Shown: one piece after another, positions 7,674 through 14,397 of the stretch
Layout: the number at the start of each line of letters is the position of its first letter
Position numbering within the stretch: the stretch's first letter is position 1
Source: Synergistaceae bacterium
GTDB lineage: Bacteria > Synergistota > Synergistia > Synergistales > Synergistaceae
Reading direction: 5' to 3'
Assembly (NCBI GenBank): GCA_031290815.1
Contig: JAISLO010000157.1
Span: forward strand, 1-15,757
Length of the DNA stretch: 15,757 nt
Made by a program: the position numbers and the translations under genes
The notes under the pieces: model-generated
What the model was told of the DNA's origin: nothing
What the model saw: only the letters and a program-made list of their open reading frames with translations
Databases searched by the model: none

Positions 7674-7702
7674 ACAATAGTGGAAATTCGCGCATCTGTC
7701 AA
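7674..7702 (-). promoter_or_regulatory. Sigma70-type promoter for the cold-shock gene
   Basis: On the minus strand a perfect TTGACA (7702-7697) is followed by a 17-nt spacer and TATTGT (7679-7674). Transcription would start near 7667, giving a leader of about 47 nt that carries the GGGAGG ribosome-binding site. Confidence 0.7.
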
Positions 7703-7815
7703 GCCTCTGGGGCAGTGGTGCATGATATTTTTTATGTATGTTTCAACGGATAACGGCGGCGCGGCCGCTGCAAGAGGACGTGCGGACCGCTTGCGCGGCG
7801 CAGGGCCGCGGCCTT

Positions 7816-7844
7816 TTGCGCCATTTGCGGTTAAGCGTTAAAAT
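7816..7844 (+). promoter_or_regulatory. Possible promoter for the 50-aa ORF
   Basis: TTGCGC (7816-7821), a 17-nt spacer and TAAAAT (7839-7844). The -10 matches five of six consensus bases and the -35 three of six. The -10 lies in the loop of an inverted repeat, CGGTTAA/TTAACCG (7828-7850). Transcription would start almost at the ribosome-binding site. Confidence 0.3.
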
Positions 7845-7866
7845 TAACCGGGAGGGGAAAACGAAT

Positions 7867-8019
7867 ATGAAATCGAATAATACGACGAACCGTCAAATCG
7901 TTGCCGAACATTGGAATAAGGTATTCATCATCACGAATGATGTGTTCATAATAATTGCGTTGCCAGATAGAACGTCCGATTTGTTTTGTGACGCCTATTT
8001 TAAACCTACGCACAATTGA
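7867..8019 (+). CDS. Possible small protein, 50 aa, unknown function
   Basis: ATG at 7867 is preceded by GGAGGGG (7851-7857), and the frame runs 50 codons to TGA. The product starts with a polar Asn/Thr-rich segment, has a central hydrophobic run (VFIITNDVFIIIALP, residues 19-33) too short and mixed to call a membrane helix with confidence, and ends with KPTHN. I recognise no family. The stretch is much more AT-rich than the flanking genes. Evidence for coding is only the ribosome-binding site and a weak promoter, so it may be a chance ORF. Confidence 0.3.
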   Translation: MKSNNTTNRQIVAEHWNKVFIITNDVFIIIALPDRTSDLFCDAYFKPTHN

Positions 8020-8086
8020 ACCAACGGTGCGCGACGTGCCGTGTGGGCGTTGCATGGTTGTGTGGTCGGTAAGGGCGAATGTGGTG

Positions 8087-8114
8087 GTAGGGGCGAATAA
8101 TTATTCGCCCCTAC
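8087..8114. repeat. 28-bp perfect palindrome, REP/MITE-like
   Basis: Left arm GTAGGGGCGAATAA (8087-8100) is followed directly by its exact reverse complement (8101-8114). A related partial copy, AAGGGCGAAT, sits just upstream at 8071-8080. The GTAG head is typical of REP elements mobilised by TnpA-REP (IS200/IS605-like) transposases. No transposase is in the window. A terminator is less likely because there is no T-tract. Confidence 0.7.
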
Positions 8115-8152
8115 ATTGTTCGATTCAATCCTTACAAAGCAGCCTGATTGCA

Positions 8153-8181
8153 TGGTGAATGTTTTGGGTCGTGAGTATAAT
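8153..8181 (+). promoter_or_regulatory. Candidate promoter for the SUKH gene pair
   Basis: A perfect TATAAT (8176-8181) lies 58 nt before the first SUKH start codon. The best -35 at 17-nt spacing is TGGTGA (8153-8158), which matches only three of six bases, so activation or a non-canonical -35 would be needed. Confidence 0.45.
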
Positions 8182-8239
8182 AATGTCCGTCCTCCGTCAA
8201 TACTGAGGCGGCGGGAAAAAATATTAAGGAGGAACCTTC

Positions 8240-9208
8240 ATGAAAGACGATCTGAGGGAACAGATCACGCGCTTGGCCGACCAAAACAAATTCAAGGAAA
8301 TCGTCCGGCTGATCGAGCAGATCCCCGAAAACGGGCGCGACCGGGAAACCGTGGGCAGCTACATCCGCGCCCTCAACAACACCGGGCAGCTCGAGCGGGC
8401 GGTGGAAGTGTCCCTGCAATACCAGGAAAGGGACGCGGACGATCCGCTGTGGCATTACAGGCTCGGCTACGCCTACGTCAATCTCGGCCGCTTGGAGGAA
8501 GCGGAGGCGGTGTTGCTGCGCGGGAAGGAATTGGCAAAGGATGACGCGCAGGTCACGGAATGGATCGACGAGTTGCTGGAACAAGTGGCGGAGGAAAAGG
8601 AAAACGCGGTGGACAAGGAAGAGGCCGAAGCCCGCCGCCGTGCGGTTTTTGTTCCCCGTGACCCGGACAAGCCTTTTTTTGACGGCGTCCTCTTCGATAA
8701 TTTTTGGGACGACTGCGACTACGCCCTGAAAGAATACGTGGGCGCGCCGGCGGCGGACTGGATGTTCGCCGAGGCGGAAAAGACGCTGGGCTTCAGGCTG
8801 CCCGAATCGTACAAACAGCTAATGCGGCGGCATAACGGAGGAATGCCCAAATTCGACCGTTTCATCCTGCCCTTTGCCTCGCGCAAGGAACCGGATGAGA
8901 TACACATCACTGCCATCATGGGCGTTGATCCGGCAAAACAGATGTCTCTTTGCGGAGAACTCGGCAGCCGCTACATGATCGGGGAATGGGGCTACCCCGA
9001 CATCGGCGTAGCTGTCTGCGACTGTCCCTCGGCGGGACACGACATGATCTTCCTCGACTACCGCCGCTGCGGCCCGGAGGGGGAGCCGGAGGTGATTCAC
9101 ATCGATCAGGAGTGCGATTACGCGATCACCTATCTGGCCGGCGATTTCGAGAGCTTCATCCTCGGGCTGCGTCAAGATGGTGAAGGTGACAAAATTGAGA
9201 GGGATTGA
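8240..9208 (+). CDS. TPR-repeat plus SMI1/KNR4 (SUKH) family protein
   Basis: 322-aa soluble protein in two parts. Residues ~5-118 are helical with a recognisable tetratricopeptide repeat (WHYRLGYAYVNLGRLEEAEA, 71-90). After a charged linker, residues ~155-310 form a SUKH domain: AEAEKTLGFRLPESYKQLM and HNGG (177-201), then GHDMIFLDYRRCGPEGEPEV (266-285) and a C-terminal ITYLAGDFESFILGL. SUKH proteins in bacteria are often immunity proteins to polymorphic or contact-dependent toxins, but many are orphan and unassigned. AAGGAGG (8226-8232) is 7 nt before the ATG. It overlaps the next gene by 32 nt. Isoleucine codons are almost never ATA (1 of 18 by hand count), unlike the core genes here, which suggests acquisition from elsewhere. 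No toxin is visible in the window. Confidence 0.85.
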   Translation: MKDDLREQITRLADQNKFKEIVRLIEQIPENGRDRETVGSYIRALNNTGQLERAVEVSLQYQERDADDPLWHYRLGYAYVNLGRLEEAEAVLLRGKELAKDDAQVTEWIDELLEQVAEEKENAVDKEEAEARRRAVFVPRDPDKPFFDGVLFDNFWDDCDYALKEYVGAPAADWMFAEAEKTLGFRLPESYKQLMRRHNGGMPKFDRFILPFASRKEPDEIHITAIMGVDPAKQMSLCGELGSRYMIGEWGYPDIGVAVCDCPSAGHDMIFLDYRRCGPEGEPEVIHIDQECDYAITYLAGDFESFILGLRQDGEGDKIERD

Positions 9209-9881
9209 GAAAACGGAAGGGGTGAAAGGCCAGCCGAGAACGCTGCCTGTTTCCGAAACATTCAAAGAAATCGCCAAGCTGTTCGGCATAAAAACACAAA
9301 TCGGCATCGAGGAAACTGTCATAGCGGAAGCGGAGAAGGAAACCGGGCCGATGCCAGCCGTATTGCGGGCGTATTACCTCGAACTCGGCGCCCACAAAGC
9401 GCTGAACCGGACCCAGGACCGGCTGCTCGGTCCCGATGAACTGCGGGAAACGGACGATCACATCATCTTCTATACGGAAAATCAGGACGTATGCGAATGG
9501 GGCATTGCGAAAAGCAATTGGTCGGAGGCCGACCCACCCGTCTTTCGCAGCTATGACCGCAAAGAATGGGTTCTCGAAGCGGAGCGCCTCCGCGACTTCC
9601 TCGTGGCTATGGCGCATTGGCAGGCGGTTTTTGCCTACGAGTACAGCAAGGAGGAATTCCTGTTCCTCTCCCCCCAAGCCGCCGAAAAAATCCGCGCCGC
9701 GTTTGAGCATAAGACGCTCCCGGGCTTTCGCTGTTGGGATGCCGAATTTTTCGGCTGGCAGGATGCGATTCTCGTCCTGATCGAGAACGGTGGAGACTAC
9801 GACCTGCTTTACTCCGCGCTGCGCGAAGCGAGCTTTGCCGCCCTGGACGAAACAGTGACGGGCTTGTTGAAATGGGATTGA
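9177..9881 (+). CDS. SMI1/KNR4-like (SUKH superfamily) protein
   Basis: 234-aa protein, soluble, no signal peptide. Residues ~43-75 (IGIEETVIAEAEKETGPMPAVLRAYYLELG) follow the SUKH pattern of a helix with LP-like turn and an aromatic YY before a Leu-Gly, and DHIIFYTENQDVCEWGI (94-110) and DPPVF (119-123) are typical of a divergent SUKH branch. It directly follows the TPR-SUKH gene with a 32-nt overlap, so translational coupling is likely. No good ribosome-binding site precedes the ATG at 9177. An internal start, for example the GTG at 9219, would remove the overlap and lose only non-conserved residues, so the start is uncertain. The function is unknown; immunity to a toxin encoded elsewhere is the family-based guess. 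Confidence 0.75.
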   Translation: MVKVTKLRGIEKTEGVKGQPRTLPVSETFKEIAKLFGIKTQIGIEETVIAEAEKETGPMPAVLRAYYLELGAHKALNRTQDRLLGPDELRETDDHIIFYTENQDVCEWGIAKSNWSEADPPVFRSYDRKEWVLEAERLRDFLVAMAHWQAVFAYEYSKEEFLFLSPQAAEKIRAAFEHKTLPGFRCWDAEFFGWQDAILVLIENGGDYDLLYSALREASFAALDETVTGLLKWD

Positions 9882-10069
9882 CGAACGGCGACGGATTGAG
9901 CGCCCTTTCGCTCGAAGCCATCCGCACCGCGCCAACGGATGAAGAACGCGAGGCGGCGTACAGGTCGCCGTACCCCACATCCCAATGCCATCTGGCCTTT
10001 GAGCGGGCGGCGCTTGCGGCCCGCTATTGGAGCGGCTGGCGTCGTTCCAATAGCGGGCGAACGGCATAA
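9872..10069 (+). CDS. Short ORF or gene remnant, 65 aa, after the SUKH pair
   Basis: The ATG at 9872 overlaps the end of the second SUKH gene by 10 nt and the frame runs to a TAA. The first ~45 residues look protein-like (LEAIRTAPTDEEREAAYRSP), but the last ~17 codons are written across a large hairpin (10019-10058). I recognise no family. It may be the start of a third accessory gene whose 3' part was replaced by an inserted repeat, or simply non-coding. Confidence 0.3.
   Translation: MGLTNGDGLSALSLEAIRTAPTDEEREAAYRSPYPTSQCHLAFERAALAARYWSGWRRSNSGRTA
10002..10058. repeat. Large inverted repeat with competing arms
   Basis: Arms 10019-10036 and 10041-10058 can pair over 18 bp (13 perfect Watson-Crick pairs from the outside, then two G-U wobbles among the inner five) around the loop UGGC. 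The outer heptamer GCCCGCT (10019-10025) can instead pair with an upstream AGCGGGC (10002-10008), so two stems compete. No T-tract follows. Confidence 0.65.
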
Positions 10070-10168
10070 CTTTGTGACAGAGCGTTAAAACCTGGCCGTA
10101 ATCCAGCCTCACGGAATACGTTGATGCCCCTTTGAACGCGAATCGGTGAGTGATCGAAATGTGACTAT

Positions 10169-10708
10169 CTACTTTGTATCTGGAAACGCCTTCTTCATAT
10201 TACATTTCACTGTGACGTCAGTTCGCGATTCGACTTGGCTTGCTTCGACGTTCGCTTGTATGTTCATTTCGACGCTGGCCGAGGTATCCGAGAGAAATGT
10301 TATTTCAATTGTCCCATAATTCGCTTTGCACAGGAATTTATTATACGCCGCTCGACTTACGACGGCCTTTCCCTTCCCCGTATCGGCAGAGAGCGAGTCC
10401 AAATGATAGCTGCCTTCAATGAGCTCCTCAAAGCTTATTTTCACAAGCACGTCAAAGACAGCCTCTTTGTCTCCCTGAGTCACCATCTCGAACTCAACAT
10501 GCCCATCGTAGTCGACCAGTCCTAAAGAAACTGGGTGACCGTCCACGTCCACAGTGCCCTCTCCATCGTACAACGACCATCTTCCATTGAGCGCCTCAAA
10601 ACTGACCTGCTCCGGAACGGTATCACCGCCTCCGCCGCAGCCGCCCGCCATTATCGCGATGGCAAAAACAGATAAAAGAACCCGCAGAAAAACTTTTTCC
10701 TTTCGCAT
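10169..10708 (-). CDS. Small probable lipoprotein of unknown function
   Basis: 179-aa protein beginning MRKEKVFLRV, then a hydrophobic segment and MAGGC with Cys24 followed by four glycines. This is a type II lipoprotein signal peptide, although the lipobox (Ala-Gly-Gly-Cys) departs from the usual Leu at -3. The mature part contains beta-rich sequence such as LNGRWSLYDGEGTVDVDG and two further cysteines in its C-terminal half. I know no family for it. The ATG at 10708 has GAGGAGG 8 nt upstream (10717-10723); a longer in-frame start at 10780 would put a charged segment before the signal and is rejected. It is transcribed toward the SUKH genes and stands alone, 185 bp from the NudC gene. Confidence 0.75.
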   Translation of the reverse strand: MRKEKVFLRVLLSVFAIAIMAGGCGGGGDTVPEQVSFEALNGRWSLYDGEGTVDVDGHPVSLGLVDYDGHVEFEMVTQGDKEAVFDVLVKISFEELIEGSYHLDSLSADTGKGKAVVSRAAYNKFLCKANYGTIEITFLSDTSASVEMNIQANVEASQVESRTDVTVKCNMKKAFPDTK

Positions 10709-10893
10709 CTTCACTGCCTCCTCGAGGTTAATGTCAGGGAACCGCTGATTAGAGCGGCTCTCCTTGAACGCAAGCCGCATTGATTGAGCGCGAGCCTAAC
10801 CAATACCGCGACGTTTTACGCCGTTCATGTTTGGACCGCAATTGACATCTTGTGATATGGACGCAAAAGCAAATCCGCACAAAACGCGGCCGG

Positions 10894-11694
10894 TCAATCT
10901 ACTGCCGCTCTCGTCGCCTGCCTTCTCAGCCAGTCGTTTATCAGCCTCCACGATATGCTCACGCTGTGCGGCAGATCTGGAAGCGAGTCCGGCGTGACCC
11001 ACATGACGTCCGCGATCTCCTCCCCGTCTGGCTGGGCGTCTCCCGACTCCCAGTCTGCCTGAAAGCCGATCATCATCGAACTCGGGAAAGGCCAGGGCTG
11101 ACTCTCGAAGTAGCGGATGTTTTTGACTCTTACCCCGGATTCTTCGTAAACCTCTCGCTCTACTGCCTGCTCCAGGGTCTCCCCTGGTTCCACGAAACCG
11201 GCGAGCACGCTGTACCTGCCCTTTGGAAAGTTTACGTTGTGCCCCATGAGCAGCATCCCATCCTTCTCCACGGCAACTATTATGGCAGGGCTCAACGACG
11301 GGTACACTATATTTCGGCACTTCGGACACTCTCTCGCGCGCTCGCGCTCGTGGTCGCGCATTTCCGTCCCGCACACGCCGCAAAATTTGTTCTTGACTGT
11401 CAAGTTCATCATCTGATAGGCAATTCCCGAACGAGTGAAGACATCGGCGCCGAGCAGATCGGCCAGAACACGCCTTTCGACGGCCACAAGGCTCTCGGGA
11501 ATCGGTGCGCCCGGCGTTAGCCTCGCCCAGATGTCGGACTCCCCATCGCCGCGCAAAACTCTGCCGGACAAGGAGATGACGTCCGCATACATCGGCCAGT
11601 CATCGCGGGAAAGGAGCTTGGGAAGATCGCCAGAGACCATCAGGACTCGGCCCTCTCCGGATGCGTCAAACAGGAAGAGCGATCTGTCAGCCAC
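10894..11694 (-). CDS. nudC: NADH pyrophosphatase (NudC-type Nudix hydrolase)
   Basis: 266-aa Nudix hydrolase expected to split NAD(H) into NMN(H) and AMP, and able in known relatives to remove NAD caps from RNA. Features in order are: a divergent N-terminal domain, a zinc ribbon with C105, C108, C123 and C126 (CGVC and CPKC), a complete Nudix box from G166 (GFVEPGETLEQAVEREVYEE, then SG), and the NudC signature SQPWPFPSS (198-206) that specifies NADH. All metal-binding glutamates are present. The GTG start at 11694 overlaps the ligase stop by 8 nt (GTGGCTGA), with no strong ribosome-binding site of its own, so coupled translation is likely. It is last in the four-gene operon. Confidence 0.93.
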   Translation of the reverse strand: MADRSLFLFDASGEGRVLMVSGDLPKLLSRDDWPMYADVISLSGRVLRGDGESDIWARLTPGAPIPESLVAVERRVLADLLGADVFTRSGIAYQMMNLTVKNKFCGVCGTEMRDHERERARECPKCRNIVYPSLSPAIIVAVEKDGMLLMGHNVNFPKGRYSVLAGFVEPGETLEQAVEREVYEESGVRVKNIRYFESQPWPFPSSMMIGFQADWESGDAQPDGEEIADVMWVTPDSLPDLPHSVSISWRLINDWLRRQATRAAVD

Positions 11695-13162
11695 AGCGCA
11701 GCTCTTTCTTCAAAACCTTCCCAAGGTTGTCCTTGGGCAGTTCCTGCAGTATCCTGACCGACCTCGGAGCCTTATAGTTGGGCAGCTTGCGGCGGACGAA
11801 CGAGATGATGTCCCGGGATCTGAGCGAGCTGCCCTCCTTCAGCACCACGCAGGCCTCGACGTACTCGCCCTTTACACCCCTTGGCACTCCGATCACGGCC
11901 GCATCCGCTATCTCGGGATGCTCCCTCAAAATGGACTCGATCTCGCCGGGATAGACCAGAGTGCCTCCGACAGTTATCACGTCGTCGGCGGTGGACACGA
12001 TCGTTATATATCCGTCCTCGTCTATCCGCACTATATCCTGAGTGTCGAACCATCCGTCGCGGAACCTCTCCGAGGAGATGCCGTCGGCCCTGTAGTAGCC
12101 GTCGGCGACCGCGCCGCCGTGTATCCACAGCCGGCCGTCTACGTTGTACGGCTGAAGATTTCCGTCCCTGTCACGCACCTCGGCGTCGAAACACGAGAGT
12201 ATCCTGCCCGACGAGCCGGGCCTTATGGCGCTCTCGGCGGGAGTGACGGCGAGGACGCTCGACGCCTCGGTCAGGCCATAGCCCTCCAGCGGCTCGACGC
12301 CGAACACCTCCTTCACCCTCTCCGCCAATCCCGGCATCAGCTCTCCTCCTCCGTAGAACACCAGCTTTACCCTGGACATCGGGGCTATCTCCCTCTCTCC
12401 GCCGATCAGGATGCCAAGCATCATCGGCAGAGCCGGGATTATGGTCACCTCGGCCTGGCGTATAGCGGACAAGGTCGTCTTGGGCGGAACCAACGATGGG
12501 ATCAGCACCTGCGGCATACCAAAGGCGATCGGCATTATGCCTCCCACCACGAAGCCGAATGAATGATGGTTGGGGATAGCGTTCAATATGACGTCGTCCT
12601 CGTCCATCGACGGGATCATCTCTATTATTGATTCGAGCAGCGTAAAAATGTTCAGGTGAGTTATGGGGACGGCCTTCACGTCGCCGCCGGCCCCTGCGGT
12701 GTGAAAGAGCGCGGCCAGTCCCTGACCTGTGTCTGGAGTCCCCGGTCTGCCGTCTATCATGGGGACGGCGTCGTTCAGCGCCGTCGATGAGACGGGAATG
12801 CCGGCGTTGGATATGACGTCGACAAGCCCGTCCACCTCCCTGCTGACAATGGCACCGAAGACATCCACGCTCCTCAGGTAATCAGGAACAGGGGGATGCT
12901 TGAGATGAGGGTTGACCAGCGCTACTGATCCTCCGAGTCTCCACGCCGCAATGCAGGACGCGAGCATTACGGGGCTGTTCGGAAGAACGAGCCCGAGACG
13001 CTGTCCCCTCGAAAACCCGCTCTTCATGAGGGTCGATTCGCACTCCATCACGAGCTCGCCTATCGCCCCCCTCGACCACCATGCCCCCCGCCACCATAAG
13101 CAGGGCTCGGTCGGAGCTTTCGCGAAATTCTGCGCGATAATATCGTCAAGTCTTGGATCCAT
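11687..13162 (-). CDS. AMP-dependent acyl-CoA synthetase/ligase (ANL superfamily), divergent
   Basis: 491-aa adenylate-forming enzyme, expected to activate a carboxylic acid with ATP and usually transfer it to CoA. Recognisable cores are: A3 region HTAGAGGDVKAVPITH (from ~154), where the normal TSGTTGxPKG is changed; A5 GYGLTEAS (294-301); A7 DGWFDTQD (369-376) with TQD instead of TGD; DIVRIDEDGY with the ribose-contact Arg kept; A8 STADDVITVGGTLVYPGEIE with the normal GR replaced by ST; and A10 LPKDNLGKVLKKEL with the catalytic Lys (K482). The substrate is unknown. I chose the ATG at 13162 because AAGGAG (13174-13179) is 11 nt upstream; the ATG at 13171 is only 2 nt from it. The stop overlaps the NudC start. 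Confidence 0.85.
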   Translation of the reverse strand: MDPRLDDIIAQNFAKAPTEPCLWWRGAWWSRGAIGELVMECESTLMKSGFSRGQRLGLVLPNSPVMLASCIAAWRLGGSVALVNPHLKHPPVPDYLRSVDVFGAIVSREVDGLVDVISNAGIPVSSTALNDAVPMIDGRPGTPDTGQGLAALFHTAGAGGDVKAVPITHLNIFTLLESIIEMIPSMDEDDVILNAIPNHHSFGFVVGGIMPIAFGMPQVLIPSLVPPKTTLSAIRQAEVTIIPALPMMLGILIGGEREIAPMSRVKLVFYGGGELMPGLAERVKEVFGVEPLEGYGLTEASSVLAVTPAESAIRPGSSGRILSCFDAEVRDRDGNLQPYNVDGRLWIHGGAVADGYYRADGISSERFRDGWFDTQDIVRIDEDGYITIVSTADDVITVGGTLVYPGEIESILREHPEIADAAVIGVPRGVKGEYVEACVVLKEGSSLRSRDIISFVRRKLPNYKAPRSVRILQELPKDNLGKVLKKELRCG

Positions 13163-13197
13163 TTTTGACATCGCTCCTTCGAGCCGCCGCGGTTCCC

Positions 13198-14397
13198 CTA
13201 GAGGAAGAGGGCGAGACAAGCGCCCCATGCCGAGGCAAATGGCAGCAGGTTTTCCGGAATGTCATAGCGCGCGTGATACAGCCCGTAATCCATCCCGGTT
13301 CCGAGAAACATGAGGCAAGACGGCACGTGTTCAGAAAAAAACGAAAAGTCCTCTCCAACCAAGAGAGGACTATTCAACTGTTTTATGCTGTCATTTCCAA
13401 TGAGGGCTCTTCCAATCCTGAAGATGTCGGAGACGAGATCTTTGTCGTTCTTGACCTGATGGTAGTCGAGCATGTATTCCACCGAGGGCGCCAGCCTGGA
13501 TATACGGGCAATACCGTTCACCAACTCCTCTATGCGGGACTTGAGGAAGAGGTGGGTCGCCCCGTCCGTAGTTCGAAGCGTGCCCCACAGGTGCGTCTCC
13601 TCGGCTATTACGTTGTACACCTCCGCGGCCTCGATGCGCCCGAATGACAGCACCACGCTCTTTTGAGGGTCGATCTCGCGGGTTATCATGCTCTGCAAGG
13701 CTATCAGCAGGTGCGCGGACGCGTACATCGGATCGGAGGTAAGATGCGGCGACGAGCCGTGTCCCCCCGGGCCCATCAGGCCGATGTGAATCTTGCTCGA
13801 GAATGCTGTGATTCCGCCGCCGCTCGTATAAATCTCGCCGTAAGGAAGCTGCGGAACCCAGTGAACGCAGAGCATTCTCCCTATGCGAAACTCATCTGTC
13901 AGCCCGGCGTCTATGAGCAGTTTCGCGCCCCCCTTGCCCTCCTCCGCAGGCTGGAAGATGAAGACCACCGGACGTTTCAGCATCTCGCAGTGGCTGGACA
14001 GCAGGGCGGCGACCCCGAGAAGCGCCGACATGTGCGCGTCGTGTCCCTGTACGTGAGATACCCTGTCGTCATAAGAACTAAATGGGAGATCCGTGTCCTC
14101 CTGCACCTCCACCGCGTCGATCTCCGCCCTGAAGGCAAGGGCGCAGCCAGGCAGGTCCCCTCCGAGCCTGCCTATCACGCAGGTCGGAAGCCCAAATCCC
14201 ATGATTACCTCCATGTGGTGCATGGAGGAGAGTATCGCGCCTATCTTAGCCGACGTCATGCGCTCCTCCAGTCCGAGCTCGGGGAATTGATGGAACGCCC
14301 TCCTCCAGTCGACGAGGTCGTTTGCCATCCCCTCAGCCTCAGAGAGAAGCTTTGCGCCTATTTCTGAAATGGAACTCGGATCGAACACGCGCTCCAC
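13198..14397 (-). CDS. M20 family amidohydrolase/peptidase (M20D-like), altered metal site
   Basis: 399-aa protein with the full two-domain M20 layout: WRRAFHQFPELGLEE (31-45), catalytic domain, dimerisation domain starting near GPGGHGSSPHLTSDP (209-223), and GEDFSFF near 348. Relatives hydrolyse N-acyl amino acids such as hippurate, aminobenzoyl-glutamate or auxin conjugates. Metal ligands: H119 in GHDAH, E152/E153 in FQPAEEG and H179 in VHWVPQLP are kept. The usual Cys of CGHD is Gln117 here. The C-terminal His is displaced by one residue (LYHARYD, Y374-H375 instead of LHxPRFD). Activity or metal use may therefore differ. The GTG start at 14397 follows the stop of the CbiA-like gene without any gap (TAG then GTG), with GAAGG 4 nt upstream. 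Confidence 0.9.
   Translation of the reverse strand: MERVFDPSSISEIGAKLLSEAEGMANDLVDWRRAFHQFPELGLEERMTSAKIGAILSSMHHMEVIMGFGLPTCVIGRLGGDLPGCALAFRAEIDAVEVQEDTDLPFSSYDDRVSHVQGHDAHMSALLGVAALLSSHCEMLKRPVVFIFQPAEEGKGGAKLLIDAGLTDEFRIGRMLCVHWVPQLPYGEIYTSGGGITAFSSKIHIGLMGPGGHGSSPHLTSDPMYASAHLLIALQSMITREIDPQKSVVLSFGRIEAAEVYNVIAEETHLWGTLRTTDGATHLFLKSRIEELVNGIARISRLAPSVEYMLDYHQVKNDKDLVSDIFRIGRALIGNDSIKQLNSPLLVGEDFSFFSEHVPSCLMFLGTGMDYGLYHARYDIPENLLPFASAWGACLALFL

Larger units (their letters stand above)
7621..8239. other. Long mostly non-coding interval between csp and the SUKH genes
   Basis: This 619-bp stretch holds the csp promoter and leader, a very GC-rich patch (about 7755-7815), a possible short ORF (7867-8019), a perfect palindrome (8087-8114) and a candidate promoter for the SUKH genes. 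Base composition changes abruptly from GC-rich to AT-rich near 7830. I see no tRNA or recognisable structured RNA. Confidence 0.6.

Noticed and set aside
7831..8055. Minus-strand ORF overlapping the 50-aa ORF
   Set aside because: No ribosome-binding site or promoter; composition not protein-like.
10793..10799. GCCTAAC resembling an integron attC R'' box
   Set aside because: No matching GTTRRRY partner or L boxes at suitable distance and no integrase, so a chance match.
10875..10889. CCGC/GCGG stem after nudC with T-rich tail on the minus strand
   Set aside because: Only 4-5 bp and an interrupted T-tract; too weak to call a terminator.
13172..13228. Upstream ATG at 13228 for the ANL ligase
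   Set aside because: Would overlap the M20 gene, has no ribosome-binding site and adds a Pro/Arg-rich segment that is a shadow of the M20 C-terminus.
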